A stretch of DNA of 64,000 bases, taken from Oscillospiraceae bacterium. GTDB taxonomy: Bacteria > Bacillota > Clostridia > Oscillospirales > Oscillospiraceae. The translations under genes and the position numbers were made by a program. Every line of letters begins with the position of its first letter. Positions within the stretch are counted from its first letter, which is position 1. Under the pieces are notes generated by a model. It was given only the letters and a program-made list of their open reading frames with translations. It did no database searches and was not told the DNA's origin. The stretch spans positions 1 through 64,000 of the forward strand of contig CAJTFK010000006.1 of assembly GCA_910575505.1 (NCBI GenBank), in the 5' to 3' direction. Shown one piece after another: positions 1-7,580 of the stretch.

Positions 1-86
1 TCGTCCATGATTTCCAGAAATTCTTCCCGTTTTGTTTTCTTTTTCCGGCATCTGTATTCCATATCGCTAAAACTTTCCTGTTTCAT
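1..86 (-). CDS. IS5-family transposase, N-terminal 28 residues (runs off the window)
   Basis: The minus strand from 86 downward reads MKQESFSDMEY, then a basic stretch, then KREEFLEIMD. IS5-family transposases begin in the same way (for E. coli IS5 roughly ADSEFSSKRRQTRKEIFL). A purine-rich ribosome site (AAGGGGG) lies about 10 nt upstream of the ATG at 86-84. Only the first 28 codons are inside the window, so the DDE catalytic core cannot be checked. The neighbouring gene at 139-720 ends just upstream, which suggests the insertion sequence starts between about 140 and 160. Confidence 0.6.
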   Translation of the reverse strand, partial: MKQESFSDMEYRCRKKKTKREEFLEIMD

Positions 87-160
87 ACCCCGCGCCCCCT
101 TTTCCTTATTTTATCACATCTTCTATCATTTCGGGGAATTAAATCAGCGTTTCCCTAAGT
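1..160. mobile_element. Left part of an IS5-type insertion sequence (boundary approximate)
   Basis: The transposase start at 86 and the abrupt end of the neighbouring reading frame near 139-160 imply an IS terminus in this interval. The sequence GGGAAACGCTGATTT (minus strand, about 155-141) is my candidate terminal repeat. The other end is outside the window, so neither the repeat nor a target duplication can be confirmed. Confidence 0.35.
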
Positions 161-720
161 TGATTTACACCACGATAGACAGTCAGCTCATCAGGAAAAT
201 TACGGAAAGCTTCAAGTTCTTCCTCTGACATAAGATACTCAGGGACACATTTGGAAAACAAGTCTGTGAGTTCCTTCTTTGTGAATACGGACGTTTTATT
301 TGTGATATTACAGCTTGTCCATGTGATACGAAAGACCTCCGCAAAATCCTTTTCCGATAACAGGCGAAGAATAGTCTTCAAAAATTCAAAACGATACCCT
401 TTTGAAATCATCCAAATTACTTCTGCAGGTTCTTTGCATTCATGCAGATGTTTTTTCTTAATTTCTTTACCCAGCTTCAATGCCGCCGGGCTTTCCAGTA
501 TATCAAAAATCCACGAGTCGTTGATACTGTCTGCAAGGTGGACGTTATCAATATTCAATGACGGAAGGTCAAAAGATTTAGGAACCATCATGTATTGTGA
601 ATCAAAGAGCGGATGAGACACAATGACAGACTTTGAAAGAGAGAATGATATTTTCACATCAATGTCCAAGAACACTTCGGCAACCTTAATAATACGCTCC
701 ATATCTGACTGAGTTTGCAT
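139..720 (-). CDS. Hypothetical protein, probably truncated at both ends; ends in a YRG motif
   Basis: This 193-residue product has no family I recognise. Its last residues include DELTVYRGVN. In other proteins a (D/E)xxxVYRG motif usually opens a longer domain, sometimes ADP-ribosyltransferase-like, but here translation stops seven codons later in what looks like an IS end. The frame is also open upstream of the chosen ATG to about 800, with no other standard start and no ribosome site. Both facts suggest a remnant cut by insertions, not an intact gene. Confidence 0.45.
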   Translation of the reverse strand: MQTQSDMERIIKVAEVFLDIDVKISFSLSKSVIVSHPLFDSQYMMVPKSFDLPSLNIDNVHLADSINDSWIFDILESPAALKLGKEIKKKHLHECKEPAEVIWMISKGYRFEFLKTILRLLSEKDFAEVFRITWTSCNITNKTSVFTKKELTDLFSKCVPEYLMSEEELEAFRNFPDELTVYRGVNQLRETLI

Positions 721-851
721 AACAGGTATATCCGCCCTTTCTGTGTATTTTATCGGAACCTCTTTCCGGATACCTTGATTATACCTCTATTGCAATGGAA
801 ATGAAAGGGGATATTTGCTTTTTTGACACGTCCTTTATGGCGTTCATTTAG

Positions 852-870
852 AGGAGGCTTTCAGCCTCCT
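852..870. repeat. Small GGC-TTTCA-GCC hairpin
   Basis: A 7-bp stem AGGAGGC/GCCTCCT flanks the loop TTTCA. It belongs to a family of at least 12 hairpins spread over the first 17 kb that share the core GGC-TTTCA-GCC while the outer stem pairs change together. It lies in the 389-base gap 721-1108, which otherwise holds the promoter at 1048 and a weak CCCC/GGGG hairpin followed by a T run near 996-1018. Confidence 0.6.
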
Positions 871-1047
871 TCTGAATAAGCTGTCATCCGGAGCACGTTC
901 CCAATTTTTTTGTATAGCTTTACATATTCACTTGAGGAAATCGATGAATTTTACGATTTAATTTTACAGAAGCAACAAAAATATGGCTGTTTTCACCCCT
1001 TTGAACGGGGCTTTTTTTCACGTTCACTACAGATTTTGAAACAAAAT

Positions 1048-1076
1048 TTGCAATCTCCTTTTTGGTCTGCTACAAT
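1048..1076 (+). promoter_or_regulatory. Sigma-A promoter for the gene at 1109
   Basis: TTGCAA (1048-1053), a 17-bp spacer, then TACAAT (1071-1076). It lies about 30 bp upstream of the ATG at 1109, with ribosome site AGAAAGGAG in between. Confidence 0.6.
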
Positions 1077-1108
1077 GCTCCCAGCGCAGAAAGAAAGGAG
1101 CGATTTTC

Positions 1109-1642
1109 ATGAACAGACAACAGCTCAGCGCGGTACGGCGCGTTTTGAAACGGGAAAAGAAAAACTGCAAGAATGACGACCTCTTCCAGCGGCCTGGCCT
1201 GCACCCCAGCATGGGCCGCCACCTTGCCACCGACGGGCATATCGCCATCTTGCTTGACTCCCCCCTGAAGAATGTCCCTGTGGGCAGCTGCAAGGACTCC
1301 CTGGCGGGGATGATTTATAAAGAGTGCAACCGGGGCGAGCATTTCCCCCTGGACGATGCAGAGGTAAACCCGGCGCTCTGGGCCAGGCTCCAACCTGATG
1401 GCAAAGATTTGGGGCCCATAGAATTGGAGGCATCCACTGGAGATGGCTATGTTATCCGTGGAAATTTCAGCCCCACGTGCCTGCTGGACGCCTGGGAGGC
1501 TGTGGGTGGGGACGCCTGCTTCTATCTGGGCTTCGGCGGGATGGGTCGGCAGCGGCTTACTCTTCTGGTCGCGCCGCCGGAAAGCAGCCAGTCAAAAGGG
1601 GTAGGGGTGCTGATTGCGAGGGTGTTGGAGGAGCGAAGCTGA
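1109..1642 (+). CDS. Hypothetical protein, 177 aa
   Basis: The start is well supported by AAAGGAG about 7 nt upstream and by a promoter at 1048-1076. No known domain is recognised. The N-terminus is basic (RRVLKREKKN) and the rest is a mixed alpha/beta-type sequence without membrane segments. It is the only plus-strand gene at this end of the element, with convergent minus-strand genes beyond it and a half copy of the GTATCGGGC repeat between them. I can assign no function. Confidence 0.6.
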   Translation: MNRQQLSAVRRVLKREKKNCKNDDLFQRPGLHPSMGRHLATDGHIAILLDSPLKNVPVGSCKDSLAGMIYKECNRGEHFPLDDAEVNPALWARLQPDGKDLGPIELEASTGDGYVIRGNFSPTCLLDAWEAVGGDACFYLGFGGMGRQRLTLLVAPPESSQSKGVGVLIARVLEERS

Positions 1643-1663
1643 TTTTGTACTGCCCGTCCAAAG

Positions 1664-1723
1664 GTTTTTAATCAAAAGAGAAAATCTGAGGCATGGGGGC
1701 AGTGATTCCCAATTGCCCGATAC
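1664..1723 (-). repeat. Half copy of the GTATCGGGC long hairpin repeat
   Basis: On the minus strand this reads GTATCGGGC, then about 40 nt later TTTTCTCTTTTG, the left arm of the repeat found complete at 6057, 6443, 6911 and 16336. The right arm is missing. It lies between two convergent genes. A related palindrome (GGGTGGC/GCCACCC around GTTTC) follows at about 1737-1755. Confidence 0.5.
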
Positions 1724-1786
1724 AGTAAAAGGGGAGGGGTGGCGTTTCGCCACCCCTCCTGGTGTTTCGCCATACCCTCCTTTGGA

Positions 1787-2269
1787 TTAGCCATGCACGC
1801 AATATGCTTTCACATTGCACGTTGGAAATGCCTCCGCAATCTCCCGCAGGAAAGGCTTGCGGAATGAGTAGTAGAGGAGAATTTCCTGAATCTCCGCACC
1901 ATAGCACTCCATGGCCTCCCGTACCGCGCCGGCCTCATGAGCCAGCAGGAAACAGCAGTTATCCTCCGGCTTTGTGGCAAGGTAGTCCGCCATCAGGGGC
2001 AGGCTCTCACAGACCACAAGCCGTTGTACCACCGCTCCAATCTCAAAGTGGAAGGAACCATCTCCGGTCTGACCGCAGGGATAGCCATAGAGGTCCGTTC
2101 GGACAAACCCCAGCATCTCCCCTGTCTCAAAATCACTGCAGGCCCAGTCAAAATACTGGTTATCAGAGGAGCGTGTCACCAGCATCCGCCACAGAAGAAA
2201 GGCGGAAATCCGTTCCGGCATCACGCCGTTATCTGCAAGAATCTTGGAAGAAATAGCATAATCGTTCAT
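1787..2269 (-). CDS. Hypothetical protein, 160 aa
   Basis: An acidic soluble protein starting MNDYAISSKILADNGV. No family is recognised. Its ATG (2269-2267) overlaps the TGA stop of the RecU-like gene upstream in an ATGA arrangement, so the two are probably translated together. Residues around 110-120 (CCFLLAHEAGAV) look like a buried strand-helix unit, but nothing catalytic is evident. Confidence 0.6.
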   Translation of the reverse strand: MNDYAISSKILADNGVMPERISAFLLWRMLVTRSSDNQYFDWACSDFETGEMLGFVRTDLYGYPCGQTGDGSFHFEIGAVVQRLVVCESLPLMADYLATKPEDNCCFLLAHEAGAVREAMECYGAEIQEILLYYSFRKPFLREIAEAFPTCNVKAYCVHG

Positions 2270-2802
2270 TTTATATCAATCCTTTCTCTGTTTTGAAGGG
2301 CCGAAAGTGCAGATAAGAAACCTGGAATGTCCATGACGGTGTACTTTCTGGCCGCTGGGGATGCTTTGTGCGTGGGTATCAGGATGCCGTTTTGGGCTAA
2401 GTAGTCAGAGTCCAGAACCGCGTTTCCCGCATGGCCGGCGGCGTAAGCCGCCATAGCCTTGCCGGGCATGTAATAAATCTGATTGTTGGGGCTGCTCCGG
2501 AACTGGATGATAAAGCCGGCATGGATGACTCCCGGAGCAGACCGGTCATACAGATTCATCTTCTCCAGCTGATGCGGTCGGATGTCAATTAACGGCAGCT
2601 CTGGGCACGCTGTGGACTTTAACTCAAAAAAACAGGTCATGCCGGGCAGTACGGAGAAATAGTCGCAGGGCTGGCGGTTCTTGTTGACGTCCAGAAGCCG
2701 GACCAGCTCGTAGCCATTGCTCCTGTACTGCTGGGAAAAGTCTTTTTCAAATCGCTTACCGGCTTTGATATTTTCAGCGGATATATTGCTCATTGCTCTC
2801 AC
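2266..2802 (-). CDS. RecU-like Holliday junction resolvase / phage-type nuclease
   Basis: The 178-aa protein has the layout of the RecU (PBP-related factor A) nuclease fold: an N-terminal basic helix with FEKDF, then CDYF, then the FFELKST motif, which supplies the E-x-K catalytic pair, then a Gln-containing helix and GFIIQFRS. RecU-type enzymes cut four-way DNA junctions during recombination. It lies 4 nt downstream of the ATPase gene and is coupled to the gene at 1787, forming a small replication/recombination operon typical of phages and integrative elements. The start may be the first ATG or MSNISAEN three codons in. Confidence 0.65.
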   Translation of the reverse strand: MRAMSNISAENIKAGKRFEKDFSQQYRSNGYELVRLLDVNKNRQPCDYFSVLPGMTCFFELKSTACPELPLIDIRPHQLEKMNLYDRSAPGVIHAGFIIQFRSSPNNQIYYMPGKAMAAYAAGHAGNAVLDSDYLAQNGILIPTHKASPAARKYTVMDIPGFLSALSALQNRERIDIK

Positions 2803-2806
2803 CCCC

Positions 2807-4603
2807 TCAGCTGGCTAAGGCGTACAAACTCATCTGAGAAGGCTGTTCAGGCTGCATAGCCTGTTCGGGCTGTATAGCCTGTTCGGGCTGTATAGCCCGC
2901 TCGGTTTGATTTGACGGACGGAACATCTCCGCTACTTCAACCGGAAGGGCTTTCAAGCGGAACATACTCCGGCGTTCTGTTTTGCCGCCAGGTACATGGA
3001 ACGCCTTGCTCTCAACAGGCATAATCTCAGGATGGTGCTTCAGCTGCTTTTTCAAGGCATCCTTTGGAACCGCATCTTTTTCAGTACGGCGGCAATATTC
3101 GCAATACAGAGGGTACACATTGTTGAGATTCAGCCATATGGCATCCTCTTCCGCGTCATAGCGATAATAGCGGCCATGTGCGAGATAAAAACTGGCTTCA
3201 GAATCCGCTTCGGCCATATCGCCCAAGGTACAAAGGAACTGAATGGCCTCGGTTTTCGGGACAGCGCTGGAATCCATTACATGCTCATAGATGCTGTCCG
3301 CCAGTGCGGATGCCGCAGCGGGAATGTCAGCTTCCGTGTAAAACTTCTCCGCAAAGAGCATATATCCCGCCAGAATAACGGCAAAACTCTTTCGGATGCG
3401 CTCCTGCCGGAATGTACCAGGAACATATATCATGGCCTTGTCAATGGCTTCCTGTACGTCCTCGGTAGTCAGGGAAAGGGAATAGCGCAGCATCTTCCAG
3501 CTGATGGCCCGCAGGGCATCTGTGTGAGAGGCAAGCCAATCAAACGAATCCCGCCGCTCCGGTGTGATGTCGCCTCCATAGAAACCGCAGGTCACAGTTC
3601 GGTTTTGCAGAGCCGGCTCCTCCAGTCCCGTCTCGCCCGCAAGCACCAGGGGACGGAGCATGACATACTCATTTACATTCAAATCCTTTGTACCCCGTAG
3701 CATCCGCGCACCGGAATACACATTTCTGATAAAATTGGACAAGCAGTTCTTATTCCTGCTGGAAAAAGTTGACGCCTTATTCTCGTCCATAATCAACGGC
3801 ACGATATTGGAGCGTGACGCCAGCTCCGCCAGAGGAAATGTAGTCAGAGCGTCCGACATGATGGGCTTGTCCCCCTCGCAGCCAGTCAGCGGCTGTAAAA
3901 TCTTTTCCAGAGTCGCCGTTTTTCCAGCGCCGGTCTCCCCGGTCAGGTACAAAACCGGCAGCTCATATCCAAGTTTATCCAGGTGCCAGTTCAGTGCCGC
4001 AGCCTGAGCAAACCCGATGGCAGCGGCGCAGCGGTTCAGGGGGCCGTATTCATGCAGCTTTGCAACGGCCTCTTCAATGGTCTCCTCCGTGACATCAGAA
4101 ACGCCGGTCAGGTCCCGATACGGCGACCTGGGAGCAGCGACCATGCTTTTATTCCATTGTTTGTCATCAGCGGCAACAAATCCATTACGGTCTACGTAGA
4201 TGAGCCGGCCGTTCTCCTCAAAGATGCCGCTGCGCCATTGTTGGGTACAAGAGGAAAACTTACTGTATTGGATGAGAGCCCGCTTAAGGAGCCCCATTTC
4301 CTCCCGTGTCGCGAAGACTACGATATCCAGGTGATTGATGGCGTTCATAAACTTCCTGCTGTCTATCAGTTCACTGATATCCATACGTGCTGTGTGATAC
4401 TCGCCGTTTTCCCGCTGAAATACCAGCTCAATTTCCCGTTTGGGACAAGCAGAGCCGTCCTTGTTCAACATGACCAGTTCGGTTGCTTTGGCGATTCCAG
4501 CTGTAATCATGGTTTTGCTCTGCGTAACCGTCTTTCCGCTTTTGTCCAGCTTTTCGGTTTCGCAAATTACTCTGTCTTTTTCAAATATGATTTTTTTTGT
4601 CAT
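2807..4603 (-). CDS. P-loop ATPase, DUF927 / primase-helicase-like
   Basis: The 598-aa protein has a clear Walker A motif, TGETGAGKTAT, near residue 224 and a probable Walker B-type segment with MDEN near residue 271. The surrounding layout resembles the DUF927 and SF3-type helicases of mobile elements, which usually act at replication. The C-terminus carries a tandem 6-residue repeat (PEQAIQ, three near-identical 18-bp units, 2839-2905). An operator-like direct repeat (4633-4673) with a TATAAT box lies just upstream and is shared with the small HTH gene at 4680. DNA unwinding is inferred from the family. Confidence 0.6.
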   Translation of the reverse strand: MTKKIIFEKDRVICETEKLDKSGKTVTQSKTMITAGIAKATELVMLNKDGSACPKREIELVFQRENGEYHTARMDISELIDSRKFMNAINHLDIVVFATREEMGLLKRALIQYSKFSSCTQQWRSGIFEENGRLIYVDRNGFVAADDKQWNKSMVAAPRSPYRDLTGVSDVTEETIEEAVAKLHEYGPLNRCAAAIGFAQAAALNWHLDKLGYELPVLYLTGETGAGKTATLEKILQPLTGCEGDKPIMSDALTTFPLAELASRSNIVPLIMDENKASTFSSRNKNCLSNFIRNVYSGARMLRGTKDLNVNEYVMLRPLVLAGETGLEEPALQNRTVTCGFYGGDITPERRDSFDWLASHTDALRAISWKMLRYSLSLTTEDVQEAIDKAMIYVPGTFRQERIRKSFAVILAGYMLFAEKFYTEADIPAAASALADSIYEHVMDSSAVPKTEAIQFLCTLGDMAEADSEASFYLAHGRYYRYDAEEDAIWLNLNNVYPLYCEYCRRTEKDAVPKDALKKQLKHHPEIMPVESKAFHVPGGKTERRSMFRLKALPVEVAEMFRPSNQTERAIQPEQAIQPEQAMQPEQPSQMSLYALAS

Positions 4604-4632
4604 AAATAATCATCCTTTCGTTTTTGATGTCA

Positions 4633-4673
4633 GATTATTATATGCGAACTTCTTTTTTTCTATTTCGCAAAAT
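4633..4673 (-). promoter_or_regulatory. Operator/promoter copy 1, upstream of the ATPase gene
   Basis: About 41 bp that recur almost unchanged at 4887-4928. On the minus strand it contains TTGCGAA, then TTCGCATATAAT, so inverted TGCGAA half-sites flank an A-rich spacer and adjoin a TATAAT-like -10 box. Its position directly upstream of a gene start suggests a repressor-controlled promoter. Confidence 0.45.
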
Positions 4674-4679
4674 ATCTTA

Positions 4680-4850
4680 TTACTCATTGTCTCCCTCCAG
4701 ACGGGCGACCTCGCTGGATGGGACCAGGATGTTCCGGCCCAGCTGGACCACCTTGGCCTCATGGATTTTGAGATAGCGCACAACAGAGGGGCGGCTGCAG
4801 CGCCAGCGTTCCGCAAGCTCTTTCACGGTGATGTAGGTTTCATTTTTCAT
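4680..4850 (-). CDS. Excisionase-like helix-turn-helix DNA-binding protein, 56 aa
   Basis: Starting at MKNETYITVKELAERW, the protein has the AlpA/excisionase winged-helix pattern: ITVKELAERW, then CSRPSVVRYLK, then a short wing. I chose the ATG at 4850 because GAAAGGAAG lies 8 nt upstream. Such proteins direct excision or act as small transcriptional regulators. It lies directly upstream of the ATPase gene, and each of the two genes has its own copy of the same operator-like sequence, so it may regulate both. Confidence 0.65.
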   Translation of the reverse strand: MKNETYITVKELAERWRCSRPSVVRYLKIHEAKVVQLGRNILVPSSEVARLEGDNE

Positions 4851-4886
4851 AGTCAGACTTCCTTTCACAGTTTATTTTTGTGTTCT

Positions 4887-4928
4887 GATTTATTATATGC
4901 AAACTCTGTTTTTTCTATTTTGCAGAAA
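4887..4928 (-). promoter_or_regulatory. Operator/promoter copy 2, upstream of the HTH gene
   Basis: Near-identical partner of 4633-4673. On the minus strand TTGCATATAATA follows an A-rich spacer bounded by TGCAAA half-sites. The differences between copies (TGCGAA against TGCAAA) are matched in both half-sites, which supports a dyad operator. Confidence 0.45.
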
Positions 4929-5077
4929 TCACTTATAAAGTCATTGCCGAAAAGCCTGTTAAATTCAGTACAAGCTGGTCGATAAAGTTATTGTATGCAG
5001 AGTCAGAAAAAACAACACTGTATGACAAATTGAGTATGATAGAATCAGTTCATATGTCATAAAGAGGGGGAACAGCT

Positions 5078-6043
5078 ATGGGAAACGGGAAAATCGTTGT
5101 TTTCCAGCAGGAATATGACAGCTTTCAGGAGCTTGCCAGTGATTACGACATTGACTACCAGAGCCTTCTCCGCGTCATAAGAAAGGGCGTCAGTCCAGAG
5201 GAAGCGGTTTCCATGCTCCATGGCAAAAAAGAAGAACCACCCGCGCAGAACTCCTTCTGCGTGGATGGTAAGGAATATCCTTCCCTGGCTGCGGCCTGCC
5301 GGAGGCTGGGCATCAGCCCCGGCTCCGTCTATGCCCGGAGGAAGGGACTGATGAAGGAGGGGCTGCCGGAACAGGAGGCAACCGCCAGAGCGCTGGAACA
5401 GGCCGCGGCGATTGGACGCCGGAAGCGGGAGGTCGCAGTGGCGGGAATGACCTTCCCCAGCCGCAACGCCGCCATGGCGCATTTTGGGATAAGCGCGGCC
5501 ACTGTCAACGCCCGGATTGCCAGGGCGAGGGAGGCCGGGCAGGAGCTTTCCTTTGAGGATGCTGTTTTGCTGGGGAGGAACAAGCGGTACGCTGCGGCTG
5601 AGTATTCCGCTGCTCCGGCAGGTATCAGCAGCCGGCAGGAGGAGGTTTTGGTTTATCTCCGGGGCGCTCTGCAAAGAGAGTGCCATTTTCAATGTGTTAA
5701 GACACAGGGTCATTTATCCGCCATCCGGCGCCTGGACGATGACCCTGGGGAAATCCGCCTGGAAATAACCTGGGCTTCGTCCCATATCCTGAGCATCCGG
5801 AGCCGCTGGATGAATGGTACATTGGCCCAGGCAAACGACTTCAACAGTAAATATGCGGGCATCAAGCTATGCCTGCTGGCAGATGGCAGCGTTACCGTGG
5901 TCTGTGACACGTTTGTCATGGACGCCAGCCTGTCCGCCAAATATGCTGCCGCTGCCGCCGCCCGGCAATTTGTAGAAACCTATTGCCTGATTTTGGCGCA
6001 GCTCTCCGCAAGTGAGACTGGTTTTGGAAGGAACAGCTTGTAA
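5078..6043 (+). CDS. Protein with three HTH-like repeats and a C-terminal alpha/beta domain
   Basis: Ribosome site AGAGGGGG precedes the ATG. The 321-aa product contains three related 40-45-residue repeats (about residues 5-50, 60-110 and 115-165). Each has a short strand, then a helix-turn-helix-like core such as AACRRLGISPGSVYARR or AAMAHFGISAATVNARI. Residues 190-310 form a separate alpha/beta domain that reminds me of YbjN-like folds, but I am not sure. It sits next to 1 kb of iteron-like repeats, so binding them is a reasonable guess. No named family is recognised. Confidence 0.55.
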   Translation: MGNGKIVVFQQEYDSFQELASDYDIDYQSLLRVIRKGVSPEEAVSMLHGKKEEPPAQNSFCVDGKEYPSLAAACRRLGISPGSVYARRKGLMKEGLPEQEATARALEQAAAIGRRKREVAVAGMTFPSRNAAMAHFGISAATVNARIARAREAGQELSFEDAVLLGRNKRYAAAEYSAAPAGISSRQEEVLVYLRGALQRECHFQCVKTQGHLSAIRRLDDDPGEIRLEITWASSHILSIRSRWMNGTLAQANDFNSKYAGIKLCLLADGSVTVVCDTFVMDASLSAKYAAAAAARQFVETYCLILAQLSASETGFGRNSL

Positions 6044-6056
6044 CTTTCAAATGATG

Positions 6057-6175
6057 GTATCGGGCCTCAATAAAATTTTTCCCCAAATGCCCGCATTTCC
6101 TTTTGTCCAAACCCCGAGATTTGTCAAAAGGAGAAAGCGGCAGCAGGAATAGAGCTTTTCGAGCCAGCCCGATAC
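6057..6175. repeat. GTATCGGGC long hairpin repeat, full copy A
   Basis: Terminal arms GTATCGGGC (6057-6065) and GCCCGATAC (6167-6175) are perfect inverted repeats 119 nt apart. Inside, CCGCATTTCCTTTTG pairs imperfectly with CAAAAGGAGAAAGCGG, giving a long interrupted hairpin. This is the first of three copies in a row in the noncoding stretch 6044-7142. Confidence 0.7.
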
Positions 6176-6284
6176 TGGCCGGGGCAATCTCAGATATGGC
6201 CTTTGTAATGTAACGGGCCCAACTGAAATTGTAATGTTCTTGTAATCTATGAAAGCCTTGCGGCGCAAGGGATTTCTCCTTGAA

Positions 6285-6308
6285 ATTACAAAATTACATT
6301 ATTACAAT
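6285..6308. repeat. TGTAAT/ATTACA iteron cluster 1
   Basis: Three ATTACA-type half-sites in tandem over 24 bp. The same 24 bp recur exactly at 6676-6699. A palindrome CCTTGCG-G-CGCAAGG (6255-6269) precedes each copy. Confidence 0.6.
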
Positions 6309-6442
6309 TTGATTTATAGGAAAACAAATTCTTATTCCAAAGACCTGTGGTAAAGGAAAGCATGACGCCTGTTGAGAGTCTTTGCGCACCCAACACGGAT
6401 TTTACAGCAGTCAAAGGCAGCTTGTACCTCCACCTCCGGGCT

Positions 6443-6564
6443 GTATCGGGCCGTGTAAGAAAACCTTACTCCAGATGTCCGCATTTCCTTTTTGTCCAAA
6501 ACCTGAGATTTATCAAAAGGAAAAAGCGGCAACAGAAACCGGACTTTTCAGGCCAGCCCGATAC
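6443..6564. repeat. GTATCGGGC long hairpin repeat, full copy B
   Basis: Arms GTATCGGGC (6443-6451) and GCCCGATAC (6556-6564), with inner arms CCGCATTTCCTTTTTG and CAAAAGGAAAAAGCGG. About 300 nt downstream of each of copies A and B also match one another, so the full repeated unit is close to 390 bp. Confidence 0.7.
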
Positions 6565-6675
6565 TGGCCGGGGGCAGCTTTCAGACACAGGCATTACAAT
6601 GTAACAGGCTTCACTGAACTTGTAATATTTCTGTAATTCCTGAAAGCCTTGCGGCGCAAGGGATTTCCCTCTGGA

Positions 6676-6699
6676 ATTACAAAATTACATTATTACAAT
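6676..6699. repeat. TGTAAT/ATTACA iteron cluster 2
   Basis: Identical over 24 bp to cluster 1. A further cluster with TGTAAT in the opposite orientation is at 6787-6808, where three units lie 8 bp apart. Confidence 0.6.
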
Positions 6700-6786
6700 T
6701 CAATATATAGAAAAATAAATTCTTATTCCAAAGACTTGTGGCAAAGGGGAGCGTGTCACCAGATATAAGTTTTTGCACATTTGCTC

Positions 6787-6808
6787 TGTAATCTTGTAAT
6801 TTTGTAAT
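6787..6808. repeat. TGTAAT iteron cluster 3 (inverted orientation)
   Basis: TGTAAT repeated three times at 8-bp spacing, opposite in orientation to clusters 1 and 2. Together with cluster 4 at 7406 it gives an arrangement like iterons at replication or partition sites. Confidence 0.55.
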
Positions 6809-6910
6809 ACAGCGGCTATATCCATTGCGCTGCAACGGATTCAAAGATTACATATTTCAATATTGATTTTGCAACGGTCAGGGAGAGCCTGTAATTCCAC
6901 GCCCCAGGCT

Positions 6911-7030
6911 GTATCGGGCCATAACAAAACCTTTTTCCTGCTGCCCGCATTTTCTTTTTGTCTAAAACCTGAGATTTAACAAAAAGAGAAAGCGGCAGCA
7001 GGAATTGGGCTTTTCAGTCCAGCCCGACAC
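6911..7030. repeat. GTATCGGGC long hairpin repeat, full copy C
   Basis: Arms GTATCGGGC (6911-6919) and GCCCGACAC (7022-7030). The inner stem is the best of the family: CTGCTGCCCGC plus a pyrimidine run against a purine run plus GCGGCAGCAG. It ends 16 bp before the -35 box of the promoter at 7047. Confidence 0.7.
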
Positions 7031-7046
7031 TGACGAAAATAATCGC

Positions 7047-7075
7047 TTGACATATACACCGCAAACGAGTATACT
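7047..7075 (+). promoter_or_regulatory. Consensus sigma-A promoter for the 91-aa gene
   Basis: TTGACA (7047-7052), a 17-bp spacer and TATACT (7070-7075). This is the strongest promoter match in the accessory region. Confidence 0.8.
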
Positions 7076-7085
7076 TACTTATAGT

Positions 7086-7138
7086 AAATCTCCTTGAAAT
7101 GGCACAGCAGGATAATTGTGCCTATTTTAAGGAGGTTT
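7086..7138 (+). promoter_or_regulatory. 5' leader hairpin that sequesters the Shine-Dalgarno sequence
   Basis: CTCCTT (7090-7095) is complementary to AAGGAG (7129-7134), which is the ribosome site of the gene at 7143. Inside that stem AAAT pairs with ATTT, and GGCACA (7101-7106) pairs with TGTGCC (7117-7122). The result is about 17 bp with one bulge, plus possible A-T extension at the base. The consensus promoter upstream would give a strong transcript whose translation is blocked unless the stem opens. Confidence 0.65.
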
Positions 7139-7142
7139 TTAT

Positions 7143-7418
7143 ATGCTGATTTCTTGTACGCCCGCAGAGTACCGTATGGCGCTGGAGTCCCTGGCTGCAC
7201 TGAAGGCAACCCTGGAGCGGGCCGCGTCCGCTCCGACTGGCAGTAAGCTGCACCGTGGGATTCCCTATTTCCAAAGGGGCGTTCAGCGGTGGGAGGAGTT
7301 CCTTGCCGTCCACTCTCCGGTGGAGGATTCTGTGCCTACCGGCCGTCCCTATGTGGAGAGCGGCGGCAGCGGTAAGTATGTTCTGCGTGTTCCGACTCCC
7401 GGTGCTGTAATTTTGTAA
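7143..7418 (+). CDS. Hypothetical protein, 91 aa, with a structured leader
   Basis: A strong ribosome site (AAGGAGG) precedes the ATG, under a consensus promoter and inside an inhibitory leader hairpin. The N-terminal half (residues 6-30) is predicted helical and Ala/Leu-rich (ALESLAALKATLERAA); the rest has Gly/Ser and Pro. No family is recognised. It is flanked on both sides by TGTAAT iterons, and its stop codon lies inside one cluster. It could be a regulator acting on these sites, but nothing in the sequence proves this. Confidence 0.5.
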   Translation: MLISCTPAEYRMALESLAALKATLERAASAPTGSKLHRGIPYFQRGVQRWEEFLAVHSPVEDSVPTGRPYVESGGSGKYVLRVPTPGAVIL

Positions 7419-7428
7419 TAATGTAATA
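7406..7428. repeat. TGTAAT iteron cluster 4
   Basis: Three TGTAAT units in 23 bp, overlapping the end of the 91-aa gene. Single extra units lie at about 7436 and 7492. CCCGCAAGGGATT at about 7449 echoes the palindrome found beside clusters 1 and 2. Confidence 0.5.
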
Positions 7429-7526
7429 TGGAGCCTGTAACCATTGTCCCGCAAGGGATTCACCCGTTACAGCTTCCGGAAGCATTTTTGTAATGTGTCT
7501 CGTGAGCCTGTAACTGCCCTCATACG

Positions 7527-7580
7527 GTATCGGGCTGGCAGGGAGCTTCTCACCGCACAGCCCTCTCATTCTCTTTTGCC
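7527..7580. repeat. GTATCGGGC repeat, left half only
   Basis: GTATCGGGC (7527-7535) followed by TCTCTTTTGCC as in the full copies, but the right arm is absent and the resolvase terminator takes its place. Confidence 0.45.

Noticed and set aside
910..1176. An 88-codon plus-strand frame ahead of the gene at 1109
   Set aside because: It runs through the promoter and into the next gene out of frame, with no ribosome site.
6057..7030. CRISPR array
   Set aside because: Only three repeats, about 120 nt long, spaced by hundreds of similar bases; not the repeat-spacer pattern.
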